From Cunninghamia lanceolata (lineage: Eukaryota; Streptophyta; Pinopsida; Cupressales; Cupressaceae), in contig BSBN01000809.1 in assembly GCA_027924645.1 (NCBI GenBank), positions 47,150,001 to 47,214,000 of the forward strand: a stretch of 64,000 nt of DNA. The letters run 5' to 3'. The position numbers and the translations under genes were made by a program. The notes beneath the pieces were generated by a model. It had not been told where the DNA came from. It made no database searches and worked only from the letters and a program-made list of their open reading frames with translations. Shown here piece by piece: positions 10,179-21,205 of this stretch; position 1 is the first letter of the stretch, and the number at the start of each line of letters is the position of its first letter.

Positions 10179-11015
10179 TGATGAAGGGGGTAAATCATAA
10201 AACACACAACAACAGAAATAGAATATTTCTTTATTGATTTGGGCAACTCATTACATTACAGAAGCTCAATTACAATCAGAGGAATCAATCCTCCACAAGC
10301 TACAACACACTATAGCTACACATCACCAGGCTCTGGAATCTTCTACCTTTTGTAACTCTAAATCAGCTAGGGTTTCTATTTTCCTACCTATTATTGACTC
10401 CACACTTGCCCCCTTAACTCTACAAATACCCAGGGTTCCCAAAAATGGTTAGTAATAACCTTTTTGGCAGCCAACAACCTAATTTTGAAATTTGCATCTC
10501 CCTCCAAAAACAGGTCAACGTCTAGGAGCCATAACTTTTGATCCAGGTGTCTGATTGATGAATCATTTTATGTGTTAGAAAGTTCGTAGAGTGCTCTACA
10601 TAATAAGAACCCACTCTACCAGTTCTGGCCATTTTCAGGCCCGTACAAGGCCGTTTAGTGCCTCAAACCTAAGTTTGAATAATTTTCAGGTGTTTTTTGG
10701 GAAACAAAAACTTTAATATCTTTCAACTCACAAATGATCTTTGCATGATTCCTTCACCAAAGGTCTTATATTTCTGTTATGTAAATTCCTATAAATTTTC
10801 ACTTCAATCCGTGCCCAAATGCAAACTTTCTTAAAATAGCAGGCTACTATTTTTAGCAGTTTGGAAAAATTGAAAGTTCTACATCATTTTTCAAGCCATT
10901 ATGGAACCAAAACCATAAATTTTGAAAAGAAATGGAAAGAAAATCAACAATTTTGAAACACATTTTTTTTGGGTGATGCAAGATTGCCCTTACACCACTG
11001 GATGCTCCTACATTA
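10179..11015 (-). repeat. 3' LTR of the chromovirus
   Basis: It starts TGATGAAGG on the + strand and aligns with 15657-16508. The far end reads CTACATTA where the partner has CTGTATCA. All three differences are transitions, so the original CA terminus has been lost here. Confidence 0.93.
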
Positions 11016-11053
11016 GACACCCAGGGTAATTTGAGAAGTTTCCCTGTCACGTT

Positions 11054-12640
11054 TCAGGTGTTTGTGTGAGGAAAACCCAAATGGTCAACCTCTGCCTTAG
11101 ACAACCAAGAAGAATCTTCAATAGGTCCTCCTTTCCATTTCACCAGATATTCTTCATATTGCCTATTTCGAGTACTTCTTCCCACACGGCTATCCAAGAT
11201 CTCTTCTATCTCCTTCGTTGAAGTAGATGCCGTAATACTCCACTGTTCTTCTGTTGTTCCGTCCTCTGTGCCACCCTCATGATATTCTGTTAAATCAGCA
11301 ATGTTGAACACATGGGAAATATTAATCCCACTCGATAGCTCTATCTCATATGCAATTCCTGAATCATGCTTCTTCATGATTCTGCATGGTCCAAATTTCT
11401 TCACTTTCAACTTATTGTATGTTCCAATTGGGAACCTTTCTTTTCTCAAGTTAACCATGACTTCATCTCCTACCTAGAACTCCTTATACCTCCTCTTCTG
11501 ATCTACCTTGGCCTTGTACTAAATATTCATCTTATTAATGCGCTTTCTCACCTCTTCATGCAAATTCTTCAAATGTTATGTAAAGTCTTCAGCTTTAGCA
11601 CTTGTTTTTTCTCCTTTGTCTAGCTTCCTTAACTCAGAAGCATTTCTTGTGCTATTGCCATATACAATCTAGAATGGTGATTTACTAGTACTCCTATTGA
11701 CAAAATTGTTGTAAGAAAATTCTTCCTTTAGTAAAATCAAATCCCATCCCTTGGGCTTATCTCCTACTAAGCATCATAACAGGTTACCCAAACTCCTATT
11801 CACCACTTCAGTCTATCCATCAGTCTATGGATGGTGTGTAGAACTAAACTTCAAATTTATTTTCAACTTCTTCCACAATGTCCTCTAGAAATAACCAACA
11901 AACTCAGTATCTTGATCTAAAACTATGCTCTTTGGTAGACCATGTAATCTCACCACCTCCTTGAAAAATAACTCTGCAATATGAATATCATCATCAGTCT
12001 TCTTGCAAGGAATAAAATGTGCCATCTTTGAGAATCTGTCAACCACTACAAAAATAGAATCATGTCCTCTCTATGTCCTTGGTAAACCAAGAACAAAATC
12101 CATACTAATATCATCCCATGCCTTCTCTGGTATAGGTAGTGGTTGATGTAGACCTATATTCTGACTTGCTTCTTTCACCATCTAACATACTCTACAACTT
12201 TGTATAAATTTCCTCACATCCTACTGCAACTATGGCCAATAATAATTTTCACCAACAATAGCAATGGTCTTGTCTCGACCAAAGTGTCTAGCCAATCCTC
12301 CAGTATGCTTCTCCTTAATCAGGTTCTCTTTCATGGAACTCCTTGGAATGCACAACTGGCTTCCTCTAAACAACATGTCATCTTAGATTATGAAATCCAA
12401 CCATTTTGTCTTGTCCAAAGTAATAGGTTCCAAACAAGCTTTCCAAGCCTCTGCAAAATCTAGATCTTTAGGATACAAACTTTTGAGCTCATCAAACCCA
12501 ACAACCTCTATCTTAATTTCTGTCAACAAAAATGCCTTCTGCTCAAGGCATCTGCAACTCTGTTGGACTTCCCACTCCTGTGCTTCAAAACAAAAGTACA
12601 GCTCTACAAAAACTCAACCCATTTTAAGTACCTTTGGTTC
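11054..12640 (-). pseudogene. pol (INT): Integrase with C-terminal chromodomain, broken
   Basis: Reading from about 12640 down, a degenerate HHCC zinc-binding region (YYWP motif near 12235, Cys pair near 12190) precedes a DDE core with recognisable Asp segments near 12100 and 11930. The 134-codon open frame at 11458-11054 covers the integrase C-terminus and a chromodomain, with EEILDSR, then YLVKWKG and SSW. Chromodomains of this class are thought to steer integration toward particular chromatin. Many stops replace expected Gln codons, for example two TAG in the segment after YYWP, so the core cannot be translated, although the chromodomain frame itself is open. Confidence 0.88.
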
Positions 12641-12720
12641 AACTTTCCTTGACTACTAAGATACTGCAAAGCCTGATGATTAGTATACAAAACAAACTCT
12701 TTTGGCAACAAATAATGTCT

Positions 12721-14033
12721 CTATTTCTTCAAATATTGAACTATTGCATAAAATTCTTGATCATAAATAGAATACTTTTTCTTGTCATCATTAAGCTTCT
12801 CACTAAAATAGGCAATGGGCTTACCTTCTTGACTCAAAACAGCTCCTATAGCACTGCCACTAGCATCACAATCTACCTGAAATACCTTATTGAAATCTGG
12901 AAGTGCCAAAACAGGTTGCTTTGTGACTTTCTGCTTTAATGTGTCAAAACTTTTGTCCTCTCCTTTAGTCCATCTAAACTCTTTTCTATCCCCTCTCATT
13001 GTCTCAGTTAGGCGTGCACAAATGCTACTAAAATTCCTAATAAACTTTATGTAAAAACTTGCCAAACCATGAAAAGATCATACTTTTGTGGCACTCCTTG
13101 GTGTAGGCCATTCAATGATAGCTCTCACCCTCTCTGGGTCCATCTTCAGACCTTCCTCTAAGACAACAAATCTCAGGTATACCAACTCCTTCTTTGTAAA
13201 ACTACATTTCTTTAGATTAATCAACAACTTCTCCTCCCTCAACTTCTCAAAAACTCTTCTGATATGCATCAGATGCTCATCCCAAGTCTTACTGAAAATC
13301 AAAATATCATCTAAATAGAGAATAACAAAACTTCCCAAAAATTCTTTCAGTACCTCATTCATGAGCCGCATGAATGTGCTTGGTGCGTTGGTTAGTCCAA
13401 ATGGCATGACTAACCACTCATACAAACCCTCCTTTGTCTTGAAGGCTATCTTCCATTCATCTCCTTCTCTAATATGGATCTCGTGATACCCACTCTTTAG
13501 GTCAATCTTCGTGAAGTACTTGGTCCACTCAAACAACCCATGATGTCATCCATTCTTGGCAATGGAAATCTATACTGGATCATTATCTTATTGATGGCTC
13601 GAGAGTCTATACACAACCTCCATTCTCCATCATTCTTTGGTGCTAGTACTGTAGGTATCACACATGGACTTAGGCTCTCTCTTATCAATCCCTTCCTCAA
13701 CAACTCCTGAACTTGTCTGTTCAACTCTTCACTCTCGGTTGGAGTCATTCGATGGGTTGCCTTATTTGGCAAACTAGCTCCTAGTATCAAATCCATTTGA
13801 TGACTTATCTTCCTCACTGGTGGTAAACCTTCTAATACATTATCAGAGATAATGTCATAAAATTCTTCCAACATATCAAAAACTTCTACTGGTACATCTT
13901 CACATTTCTCTTGACTAATCTTAGGAATCAATGCAAAGCAATGACACTCATGCTTCATTCCCTCCAAAAATTTTCTACCATCTACCAAGCAAATTTTGGC
14001 AATACTACATACCTTTTCTTCCACCTCTTTCAA
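12721..14033 (-). pseudogene. pol (RT-RNH): Reverse transcriptase and RNase H, broken
   Basis: RT begins in the frame at 14033-13497 (WRLCIDSRAINK, then [10 protein letters not shown]) and continues after a frameshift near 13535 in the frame at 13536-13078. That frame carries the [11 protein letters not shown] and [13 protein letters not shown] blocks and the catalytic YLDD in [13 protein letters not shown] second break near 13070 separates the RNase H frame at 13065-12721, which holds the connection segment and a D-x-D-A-S-G-S-A-I-G-A-V-L block. The enzyme would copy element RNA into cDNA. Catalytic residues survive, but the polyprotein is split into at least three frames. Confidence 0.92.
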
Positions 14034-14560
14034 GGGCTTTAGTTTATGATGAACTCCATCTTTTTTTAGGGAATATGTGTTTGCACGGCCATCATGGACA
14101 ATGCTCCTATCATACTACCACGGCCTCCCCAACAACATATGGCATGAATCCATTGGTATGATATCACACAGCACCTCATCATGGTAGTCCCCAATCTTGA
14201 ACTTCACTAAACACTGCTCATTGACCAAAGCTCTATGGTCCTTCTACAACCATGCAATCCAATATGTATGCAGATGCTTTCTTCTTGTCAACTTCAACTT
14301 GTCAACCATCTCCTCTGAAACAAGATTATTAGTGCTCCCACTATCAATAATAATATCACAACACTTACCTTCACATTTACACCTTGTGCAGAATAAACTC
14401 TTCCTCTGATTAGGTTCTTTTTCCTCATTCAACAAAGTTCTTCTGACAACTAGGGTTTCTCCCCTTTCAGCTTCTTCAGAATGCTCAAACTGTGCATCTT
14501 CATCTACATGTGCAACTCGTGCATTACCTTTAGGTCTTCTATTTGTCCTTCCTTGATGTT
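14034..14560 (-). pseudogene. pol (PR): Retroviral-type aspartic protease, broken
   Basis: The frame at 14435-14244 contains IIIDSGSTNNLVSE, the D-S-G-S active-site motif of retrotransposon aspartic proteases, which cleave the polyprotein. It lies between the Gag zinc knuckle and RT, as expected. The frame ends early at 14244 and is degenerate on the RT side. Confidence 0.8.
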
Positions 14561-15568
14561 GTAGACACTCATATCCTCGATGCCCTTCTTCTCCACATTG
14601 GAAATAGGTTCCTCTGAAACCTCCTCTTCTGGGTCCCTACCCAAGTCTGCCTCTTCCTCTTCCTCTTTGCTCACCATTGTTCTGGTCACGAGGGCTGTAG
14701 GCATTATCCATGGTGCCAACTTCTTCACTTTTCTTTTGATTTTCATTATGGCCTCCATAGGGTCTTCCACTAGTCCTTTCACCTTGACCTCTTCCCATTT
14801 GCTTGCTATCAAATCTTTTATTTAGCTTCTCTTCCACCTTTAGGGAAAACTGGTATGCATCTTCTATCGTGGTCATTCTAACTAGGCTTAGCTCTTCTTG
14901 AATACTCAGCCTCAACCAATTAATGTAATAGGCTACCTTCTCCTTGTTGGGCTCTGCATGACCGGCTCTGATAGTAATCTTATAAAATTCTTCTATATAA
15001 TCCTTAACAGACTTATTGCCTTGCTTCAATCCTTGCAGCTTCTTCAACAACTCCATCTCATAGTCCATAGGAATGAACTGCTTCTTCAGTTTCTCCACCA
15101 TCTGATCCCATCTGGTGATCTTTCCTTTTTCTCTTCTATTCCTCTCTAACTAGACCTCCTTCCACCAAATATTTCATGGCCCTTCAACTTTGTTTTTACA
15201 AACTTGACCCGATCTGGGTCCTCCACGTCTTCATACTCAAAATACTCCTCCATGTCATTGATCCAATCGATGAGCTATTCTGGATTCAAATCTCTAGAAT
15301 ATGTAGAAACTTCAATCCTGGGCCTCTTTCCAATCTTAGAAATGACTCTCAACAACCTAACTTCTATAGGATCTCTTGCAGCTTCTTGTTCTTCCTTAGA
15401 TAGCTCTTCTTCAGCTTCATCCTCACTTTCTTCTCTTATTCTCAGATCAAACCCTCTTCGCAGCTCCTCTTGCAATGCATCAATTTGCCTTTGTAGGGCT
15501 CTAAAACCCTCTTCCATCAAAGCATTCCTCCCAATATGATTTCTTCGTGTAGGTATCTTGATCTCCAC
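14561..15568 (-). pseudogene. gag: Gag polyprotein, broken
   Basis: Reading begins near 15568 with a charged N-terminus predicted to be helical, then the retrotransposon Gag core (a D-W-x-x-D-M-E-E-Y-F-E block near 15270, and QFIPMDYEMELLKKLQGLKQ from about 15080). It ends in a Gly/Arg-rich stretch and one zinc knuckle near 14580. In that knuckle the first Cys has become Tyr (YFQCGEEGHRGYEC). A frameshift near 15150-15280 splits it into two frames. Gag would form the RNA-packaging particle. Confidence 0.88.
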
Positions 15569-15642
15569 AGCAAACTCACAACCTCAGGTCCTGGTGCAAA
15601 CTGCCTCATGGTTGGCGATCTGTCTACACACTCAGAAACCTT

Positions 15643-15654
15643 GCTTTGATACCA
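15643..15654 (-). other. Primer-binding site of the chromovirus
   Basis: On the - strand TGGTATCAAAGC lies 2 bases after the LTR end. It is one base off the iMet-type site and fixes the right LTR as the 5' LTR. Confidence 0.88.
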
Positions 15655-15656
15655 CT

Positions 15657-16508
15657 TGATGAAGGGGGTAAATCATAAAACACACAAAAATAGAAATAGA
15701 ACACAAAAAATAGAATATTTCTTTATTGATCTGGGCAACTCATTACATTACAGAAGCTCAATTACAATTAGAGGAATCAATCCTCCACAGGTTGCAACAC
15801 ACTACAGCTACACATCACTGGGCTCTAGAATCTTCTGCCTTCTGTAACTCCAAATCAACTAAGGTTTCTATTTTCCCACCTATTCTTGACTCCACACTTG
15901 TACCCTTAACTCTACTACTACCCAGGGTTCCCAAAAATGGTTATTAATAGCCTTTTTGGCGGCCAACAACCTAATTTCAAAATTTGCATCTCCCTCCAAA
16001 AATAGGTCAACTTTCAGGAGCCATAACTTTTGATCTGGGTGTCCGATGGATGAACCGTTTTATGTGTTGGAAAGCTCACGGAGTGCTCTATTCTCTAAGA
16101 ACTTGCTCTACTGGTTCCTTCCATTTTTGGGCCTGTACAGGTCCGTTTAGTGCCTCAAACCTGAGTTTGAATAATTTTCAGGCATTTTTCAAGAAACAGA
16201 AACTTTAATATCTTTCAGCTCACAAATGATCTTTTTGTGATTCCTTTACCAAAGGTCTTATATTTTTGTTATGTAACTTCCTGTAAATTTTCACTTCAAT
16301 CTGTGTCCAAATGCAAACTTTCTAAAAATAGCAAGTTACTATTTTTAGCAATTTGGAAAAACTGAAAGTTCTACATCATTATTCAAGCGATTATGGAACT
16401 AGAGCCACAAATTTTGAAAAGAAATGGAAAAAACATCAACAATTTTGAAACACATATTTTTTTGGGTGATGCAAGATTGCCCTTACACCACTGGATGCTC
16501 CTGTATCA
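15657..16508 (-). repeat. 5' LTR of the chromovirus
   Basis: This 852-bp repeat pairs with 10179-11015. It starts TGATGAAGG and ends CTGTATCA on the + strand, followed by target duplication ACATG. Confidence 0.94.
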
Positions 16509-16513
16509 ACATG

Positions 16514-18207
16514 CTTACATTTTTTCATGAGTATAGAATGTATACAATTCAGAAATATCAACAAGGTGTTTTGCTATGGAGACATGTTTTTCATGTGCAT
16601 CTACAAGAGGTGTTGTCTCAAGAGGTAATGTTTAAATATAGTCATAAGAAAATGTTACTGTCAAGTTTTCCATACATTCTTATGCCAAACCATAGTCATC
16701 AAGTGGTGGGAGATACATGTGTGTATAATTGTATAAGCATAAAACATCAAGATATACTTTATCCTAGCAAAGAGAGTGGAACTCCAATGTTCATGTGTAG
16801 CTATAGGAGGAATAAAAAAGAGAACATTTATATGTTTGTCTCATTTTATAGTGAACATCACAATGTATATATGCTACAACAGAGAAAATTTGAAAGCATA
16901 TTTTGTAGCTTTGCAAAAATTGAAGCATCATATGACAGAGTACAGTAGAGATAGCATATAGAGCACTCAGTCTCAGTAAAGAACAAGATATACCAAATAT
17001 TGATGTTAAAAGATCCGCATTATACTATAATGGCTACATCTCAAATCGAGCTTCTCTTCACAAGATAGCAAAGGTGAAGTATAGGTAGTATCATACATTT
17101 TGAGTTGTGAAGCCACGATCGGAGGATATTTTCTTCAAAAAGTATCAAACCCTTCTCATATTGCATGGAGAAAGAATAAATATAGGAGAAAATGAAAGGG
17201 TTCGAGCCATGAGGCTTTGAGAAATATTCAGAAATACAATGAAACTTTGTTTTTTGTAAACTCAAAATGAGGGTTTGTTGCAGCCGCAGGCCCATAGTGG
17301 AGTCTTCTTATAATAGGTTAAACCCACTTGGGATTGGTATCTAGAAACTACAAATGCAAGCATGGAGAATGCTCAGGAAATAAGAAAAATGGAGGTGTAT
17401 GGCCACAACCTGAGACCATGTTTTCTCTTCGTTATTATAAGAACCCACTTGGATTTGAGAAAAGTTATCAAATATAGAGAAGGATAATGGTTTCAAGTCA
17501 TGTCAACTTTGAGAACACTCAGAAACAGAGAGAACCCTTAACCTACATTTCAAGTTCCAAGCTCGCGGCTTGTTACAGAGAATAAAGGGGATGCTTTTGA
17601 AAATAGGGAAAAGCCATACAGAGTCTTGCCAAATACACAGGAAGAGAATACATCTATTGTTTTATGCATTTTAAGTACTTTATTCACAGATTATGAAATA
17701 GAATACAGAGTTTGAATGATGAAACTTACCCAAAGTTTTTCTATGAATAAAGTACCCTCAGAATCGTGGTGTGAATGCCTCAAAATCTCCTCAATGGTGT
17801 CCTCAAATATAGAGAAGAGAGCAATAGAGAATAAACAAAGAAATGCATAAAAAATAAAGTCTTGGCCACAGCTTATAGGACTGAGAATACTTCAAATGAG
17901 GGTCGACGCCCAGAGAAGGGCTTACCTTGCCATCCATTGTAGTAAATCTTCATGAAAATATGTTCAGAACAATAGGAAATCAAGGGTTCAGGTCCAAACC
18001 CTAGTCTTCATGGCAGTTGGGCAACAGAGCCCTCTCATTAGAAAGTTGCAAGGTAAAATGAGTCTAAAAAGATAGGGCATAGAATGGTTTTGTCTTAGGG
18101 TTACATTTTTTCCCTAATTTGATTGTGACTTTTGTCACATTGGATTAAAAAATATTGTCTCCACTAATACCCTCGAGGGTATCTTTTGCCCCTTTAGAAA
18201 ATCTTTA
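16514..18207. other. No gene recognised; right flank of the chromovirus
   Basis: This AT-rich sequence continues the 9331-10178 block. The longest frame (16424-16948, 174 codons) starts inside the LTR and lacks any recognisable domain. Style and composition resemble the interior of the giant LTR, but I could not align the two. Confidence 0.45.
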
Positions 18208-19116
18208 TGTTTAGTGGAAAATTGGATTTGTTAATGTTTTAGTGTTTTTATGTTTCAATCCACCTTTCCACTTTACATTCAAGGATCTAGGGTTGAGTGG
18301 CTATTCACTATCATACCTTAGATCACTATGAGATGTAGGGAAACTTGGATTATAGAATTTAATTATCAATTTCTCTTCTCTTATGCTCAATTGACCATTA
18401 AAACCCTAATTATGTAAATACAACAATAAATTGACAAATAACAGAAAAATCTCTTGTAGACAGAAGTAAAATATCAAATCATAGAATACTTGTTTTCAAG
18501 GTTCTGAGGTAGAATAGTCGGGGACACTGGAGATGGCGCCCAAGTCCAAGGTGCCAGTTTCTTTGTGGGATCCTGACCTCCTTCCGACACTGACAAACAC
18601 TGTAACTTTTGTTTTTAGAAATTCAACTGCAAAGGATACTAGAGTGAGTGTCCAAGTCCTGGAAATGCTCAGGAGTCCTACTTCTCTTCAGATCCTGAAT
18701 CCTTGATGTCTTCCAATCCTTCCTATAACTTCACTTTTCCCAAATACGACACCTGTAACTTGCAATCACAAGACTTTGGAAGGGGGTTGTGGTGTTAAGA
18801 GGCTTTCCTCAGTCAAGCCCCAGAGGACACCTAAGTCTCCGAACACCGTTGTCAGATAGAGAGGGTGTGCCCTTGTGAGACAGAGGCAAAAACCAAGGAA
18901 ACAATGATAAAAACATAATATAATGTCACCTTGTAGTGAAGCTCTCATGGGAGGAAGATGCTCTTCATTCCACAAGGAAATTGATGCTCAAATATGCAAA
19001 TACAAACACACAAACCACACAAGTCTTCTCTTGCAACACAATGAAATCCTTGAATCACCTTTAAAATGCATGAACATCACAATTACCATCTAGTTTACAA
19101 ATGAATGCCTAAACAT

Positions 19117-19128
19117 GCTTTTATATGC
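19117..19128 (-). promoter_or_regulatory. TATA-like box in the element C 3' LTR
   Basis: GCATATAAAAGC on the - strand is kept in the other LTRs of the family at 25903-25914, 56551-56562 (diverged) and about 62032-62043 (+ strand). Confidence 0.6.
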
Positions 19129-19225
19129 AAGTACACATACTCCCACCAAGATTTTCATAATTCAAACTTACAGTGTCGGCAAAAGACCCAAATAATGGTC
19201 ACAAACTGACACCTGAAAATTGAGG

Positions 19226-19288
19226 CTGCCCCAAAATAAGGCAGGACTAGGGCACAGGCACCCAAGTCCTCCCCCCTATTTTGGGCAG
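19226..19288. other. Conserved hairpin-forming inverted repeat in the LTR
   Basis: Arms CCCCAAAATAAGG...AGGACT and AGTCCT...CTATTTTGGG are nearly complementary around a loop of about 15 bases. The structure is kept in all four LTR copies of this family (also 26012-26074, 56660-56721 and 61871-61936). Confidence 0.65.
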
Positions 19289-19453
19289 GGTACAACTCAA
19301 GAGGTCCTTCTAGGTCCCATTTGTCATGTTACCTGGGGATCATTCTATTGGGATGCTAAATTATGAACTAAGATGTCCTAAATGCATGCCAAAGACCTAG
19401 GAGATAAACCTTATGATGGAAAAGCCCCCAAGGGGACATTTTTTGATGTTACA

Positions 19454-19470
19454 TTTAGCCCCCGCTTTAA
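19454..19470 (-). other. Polypurine tract of element C
   Basis: On the - strand TTAAAGCGGGGGCTAAA abuts the TGTAACATC start of the 3' LTR. Element D has the same signal at 56888-56904. Confidence 0.85.
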
Positions 19471-20315
19471 TGTATGTATAAATGCAAGGCCAATACATGC
19501 ATTAAAGTAAGGTCACAAACACAACACACCAAGCATGGAGAAGACACGCTAATCACATTGAAAACAGTAATAGGCACGCAAAGCGTGGAGAAGACAATTA
19601 CAGTCACACAGAACATGGAGAATACAGTCAATGCATAGAAGACACATTAATTCATGGAAGACAGACATGATATCTTTTATTTTATTTTTCTCATATATAT
19701 GAAATGCATATGCAAGTACTAGAAAGTAAACAAACCTCCCATAATACAGGATGCCCTCATCGCACAAGTCCTTGTATAAATGGGGCAACACACATGCAAG
19801 ACAATCAAAACCTCCCAAAATGTAGGAATCACTACCCTAAGGTGCTGATCTTTATTCTGCATATGGGGCAACAAACACACCAAACAAAGCAAGCATGCCA
19901 AAACACACACACTTGAAGACACGGAGAAAACATGGTAGACAAGTGATGGTGTGTTCCCTATTTCTAGGCTCATCACCATCTCAGGCACATTACAAAAACA
20001 CACCGATGATTAGGATTCACAACAACAATTGCCGAAAAACACACTTAAGGGTTGAGTTAGTCACAGAACCTCTCCCTGCCTCTGCAGAGGACTTTTAAAA
20101 ATGATAGGATGATGTAATCTACTCTGAGAAGTACACCATCCCTACTTCCGTAGAGGGCTTAAGAAATAGGATATGCACAATATACTGCCTCTGCAGAGGG
20201 CTTACATGATTGATTGATTGATTGCAAACAAACTCAGGATGCATGATGCACTCATCACATAGGTCTTTGCACCTGAGGACAAACACATTGCTAATATCTA
20301 CAACAGACAACTTAC

Positions 20316-20476
20316 CTTATATATGCCCCCACCTTAAGGTGGTTGATATCAGTTATCGATATCAAGCATGTTAAGGTAGGAATAAAACACACAAGGGAAC
20401 ACTGAATTTCACAAAGCCCATGCCCTCAGAGGTGACATGTACTTTATGATTGCCAAATGTTCCCACAAACACATCC
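20316..20476 (-). other. Candidate internal exon, 161 bp
   Basis: On the - strand it is bounded by an acceptor-like TATTGCAG and a donor-like AAG-GTAAGT. The matching block in element D (57749-57910) is 162 bp with the same boundaries and stays highly similar throughout. The block carries no long frame. Splicing is inferred from sequence only. Confidence 0.4.
20329..20342. other. Perfect 14-bp palindrome
   Basis: CCACCTTAAGGTGG is followed at 20343-20365 by an imperfect inverted repeat with GATATC in each arm. Element D has the same pair near 57771-57797 with compensating changes in part of the second arm. Confidence 0.6.
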
Positions 20477-21205
20477 CTGCAATAAACATGTTAGTGTCTA
20501 CAAAATCATGATAAACAACAACATCAATGAATATAATTAACCACACAAAGAGCCAAGGTGATACAACGAATTCAGAGTTCGAGGATAACTGTGGGGCTAT
20601 ATCATGAAGCTCTCTGAATCAAGTACCACCAAGGGCAGATTCAAAGACAAACAAAGGTGCATAGAGTAGTAGTATTGTTAAGGTTTGTAAATGAGATAAA
20701 AAAACATCATGAAATTCACTACACGGAAAGCACGAGTGCTTCCACTAGCCAAGCGTCGGATAAAATATACGACCCCATCATCATATTAGGAACTAAGTCC
20801 ATTTTTTGATTGCTCTTGAAAGGGAGACTAGGTCCATATCAGTATAAATGTTTGTCGTCATCCACCTGCTAGATGGAAACACTAGAGGAAGGGAAACAAT
20901 AAATAAGTGAGGAGAAAAAAGTGCCTTAGGGATAGTCACGTAGGAGGGTGCCCCTAGTGTCACCAACCACAACACTATGTCCGTAAGACACAACACACAA
21001 TAATAAAATTAGAGAGAGAGGTAATTTAGAAGAATGATGATACAAATAGAAGAAGGTCACAACAGAGGTGGTCTCCTAGTATCCTAGACCTTATGGGAGA
21101 ATCAGGGGTCATCCCAGGAGGCCTAAACAACACATAACACATCACAAGGAAGCACATCACGAGAGAGATAAAGGGTTAGAGATACTTACCTGTAGGGTCT
21201 TCATA

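Larger units (their letters stand above)
10179..16508 (-). mobile_element. Ty3/gypsy chromovirus, full length but decayed
   Basis: The element is 6,330 bp with LTRs of 837 bp (left) and 852 bp (right) and a perfect 5-bp target duplication ACATG (10174-10178 and 16509-16513). A primer-binding site lies next to the right LTR, so the element reads right to left. The domain order gag, protease, RT, RNase H, integrase, chromodomain is that of plant chromoviruses. Every domain is broken by stops or frameshifts, so it is not autonomous today. Confidence 0.95.
18208..19453 (-). repeat. 3' LTR of element C
   Basis: TGTTTAGTGG begins and GATGTTACA ends this LTR on the + strand. It aligns with 25008-26239 and with 55640-56887, and in inverse orientation with 61709-62953. 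On the - strand a TATA-like GCATATAAAAGC lies at 19117-19128. Confidence 0.92.
19471..21205 (-). other. Conserved non-coding 3' region of element C with splice-like signals
   Basis: About 1.7 kb between the gag end and the polypurine tract has no long frame, yet matches 56905-58671 of element D closely. It holds three spaced CCTCTGCAGAGG-like palindromes (20079-20090, about 20140 and 20188-20199). It also has a perfect palindrome CCACCTTAAGGTGG (20329-20342), followed by an inverted repeat around ATCGAT. Donor-like CAG-GTAAGT (21190/21189), acceptor-like TATTGCAG (20477/20476) and a second donor AG-GTAAGT (20316/20315) occur in the same order in D. Near 19510-19650 are imperfect repeats of an AACATGGAGAA-like phrase. 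Confidence 0.65.

Noticed and set aside
16424..16948. 174-codon open frame on the + strand
   Set aside because: It begins inside the chromovirus LTR, crosses the target duplication and has no recognisable domain; chance frame in AT-rich DNA.
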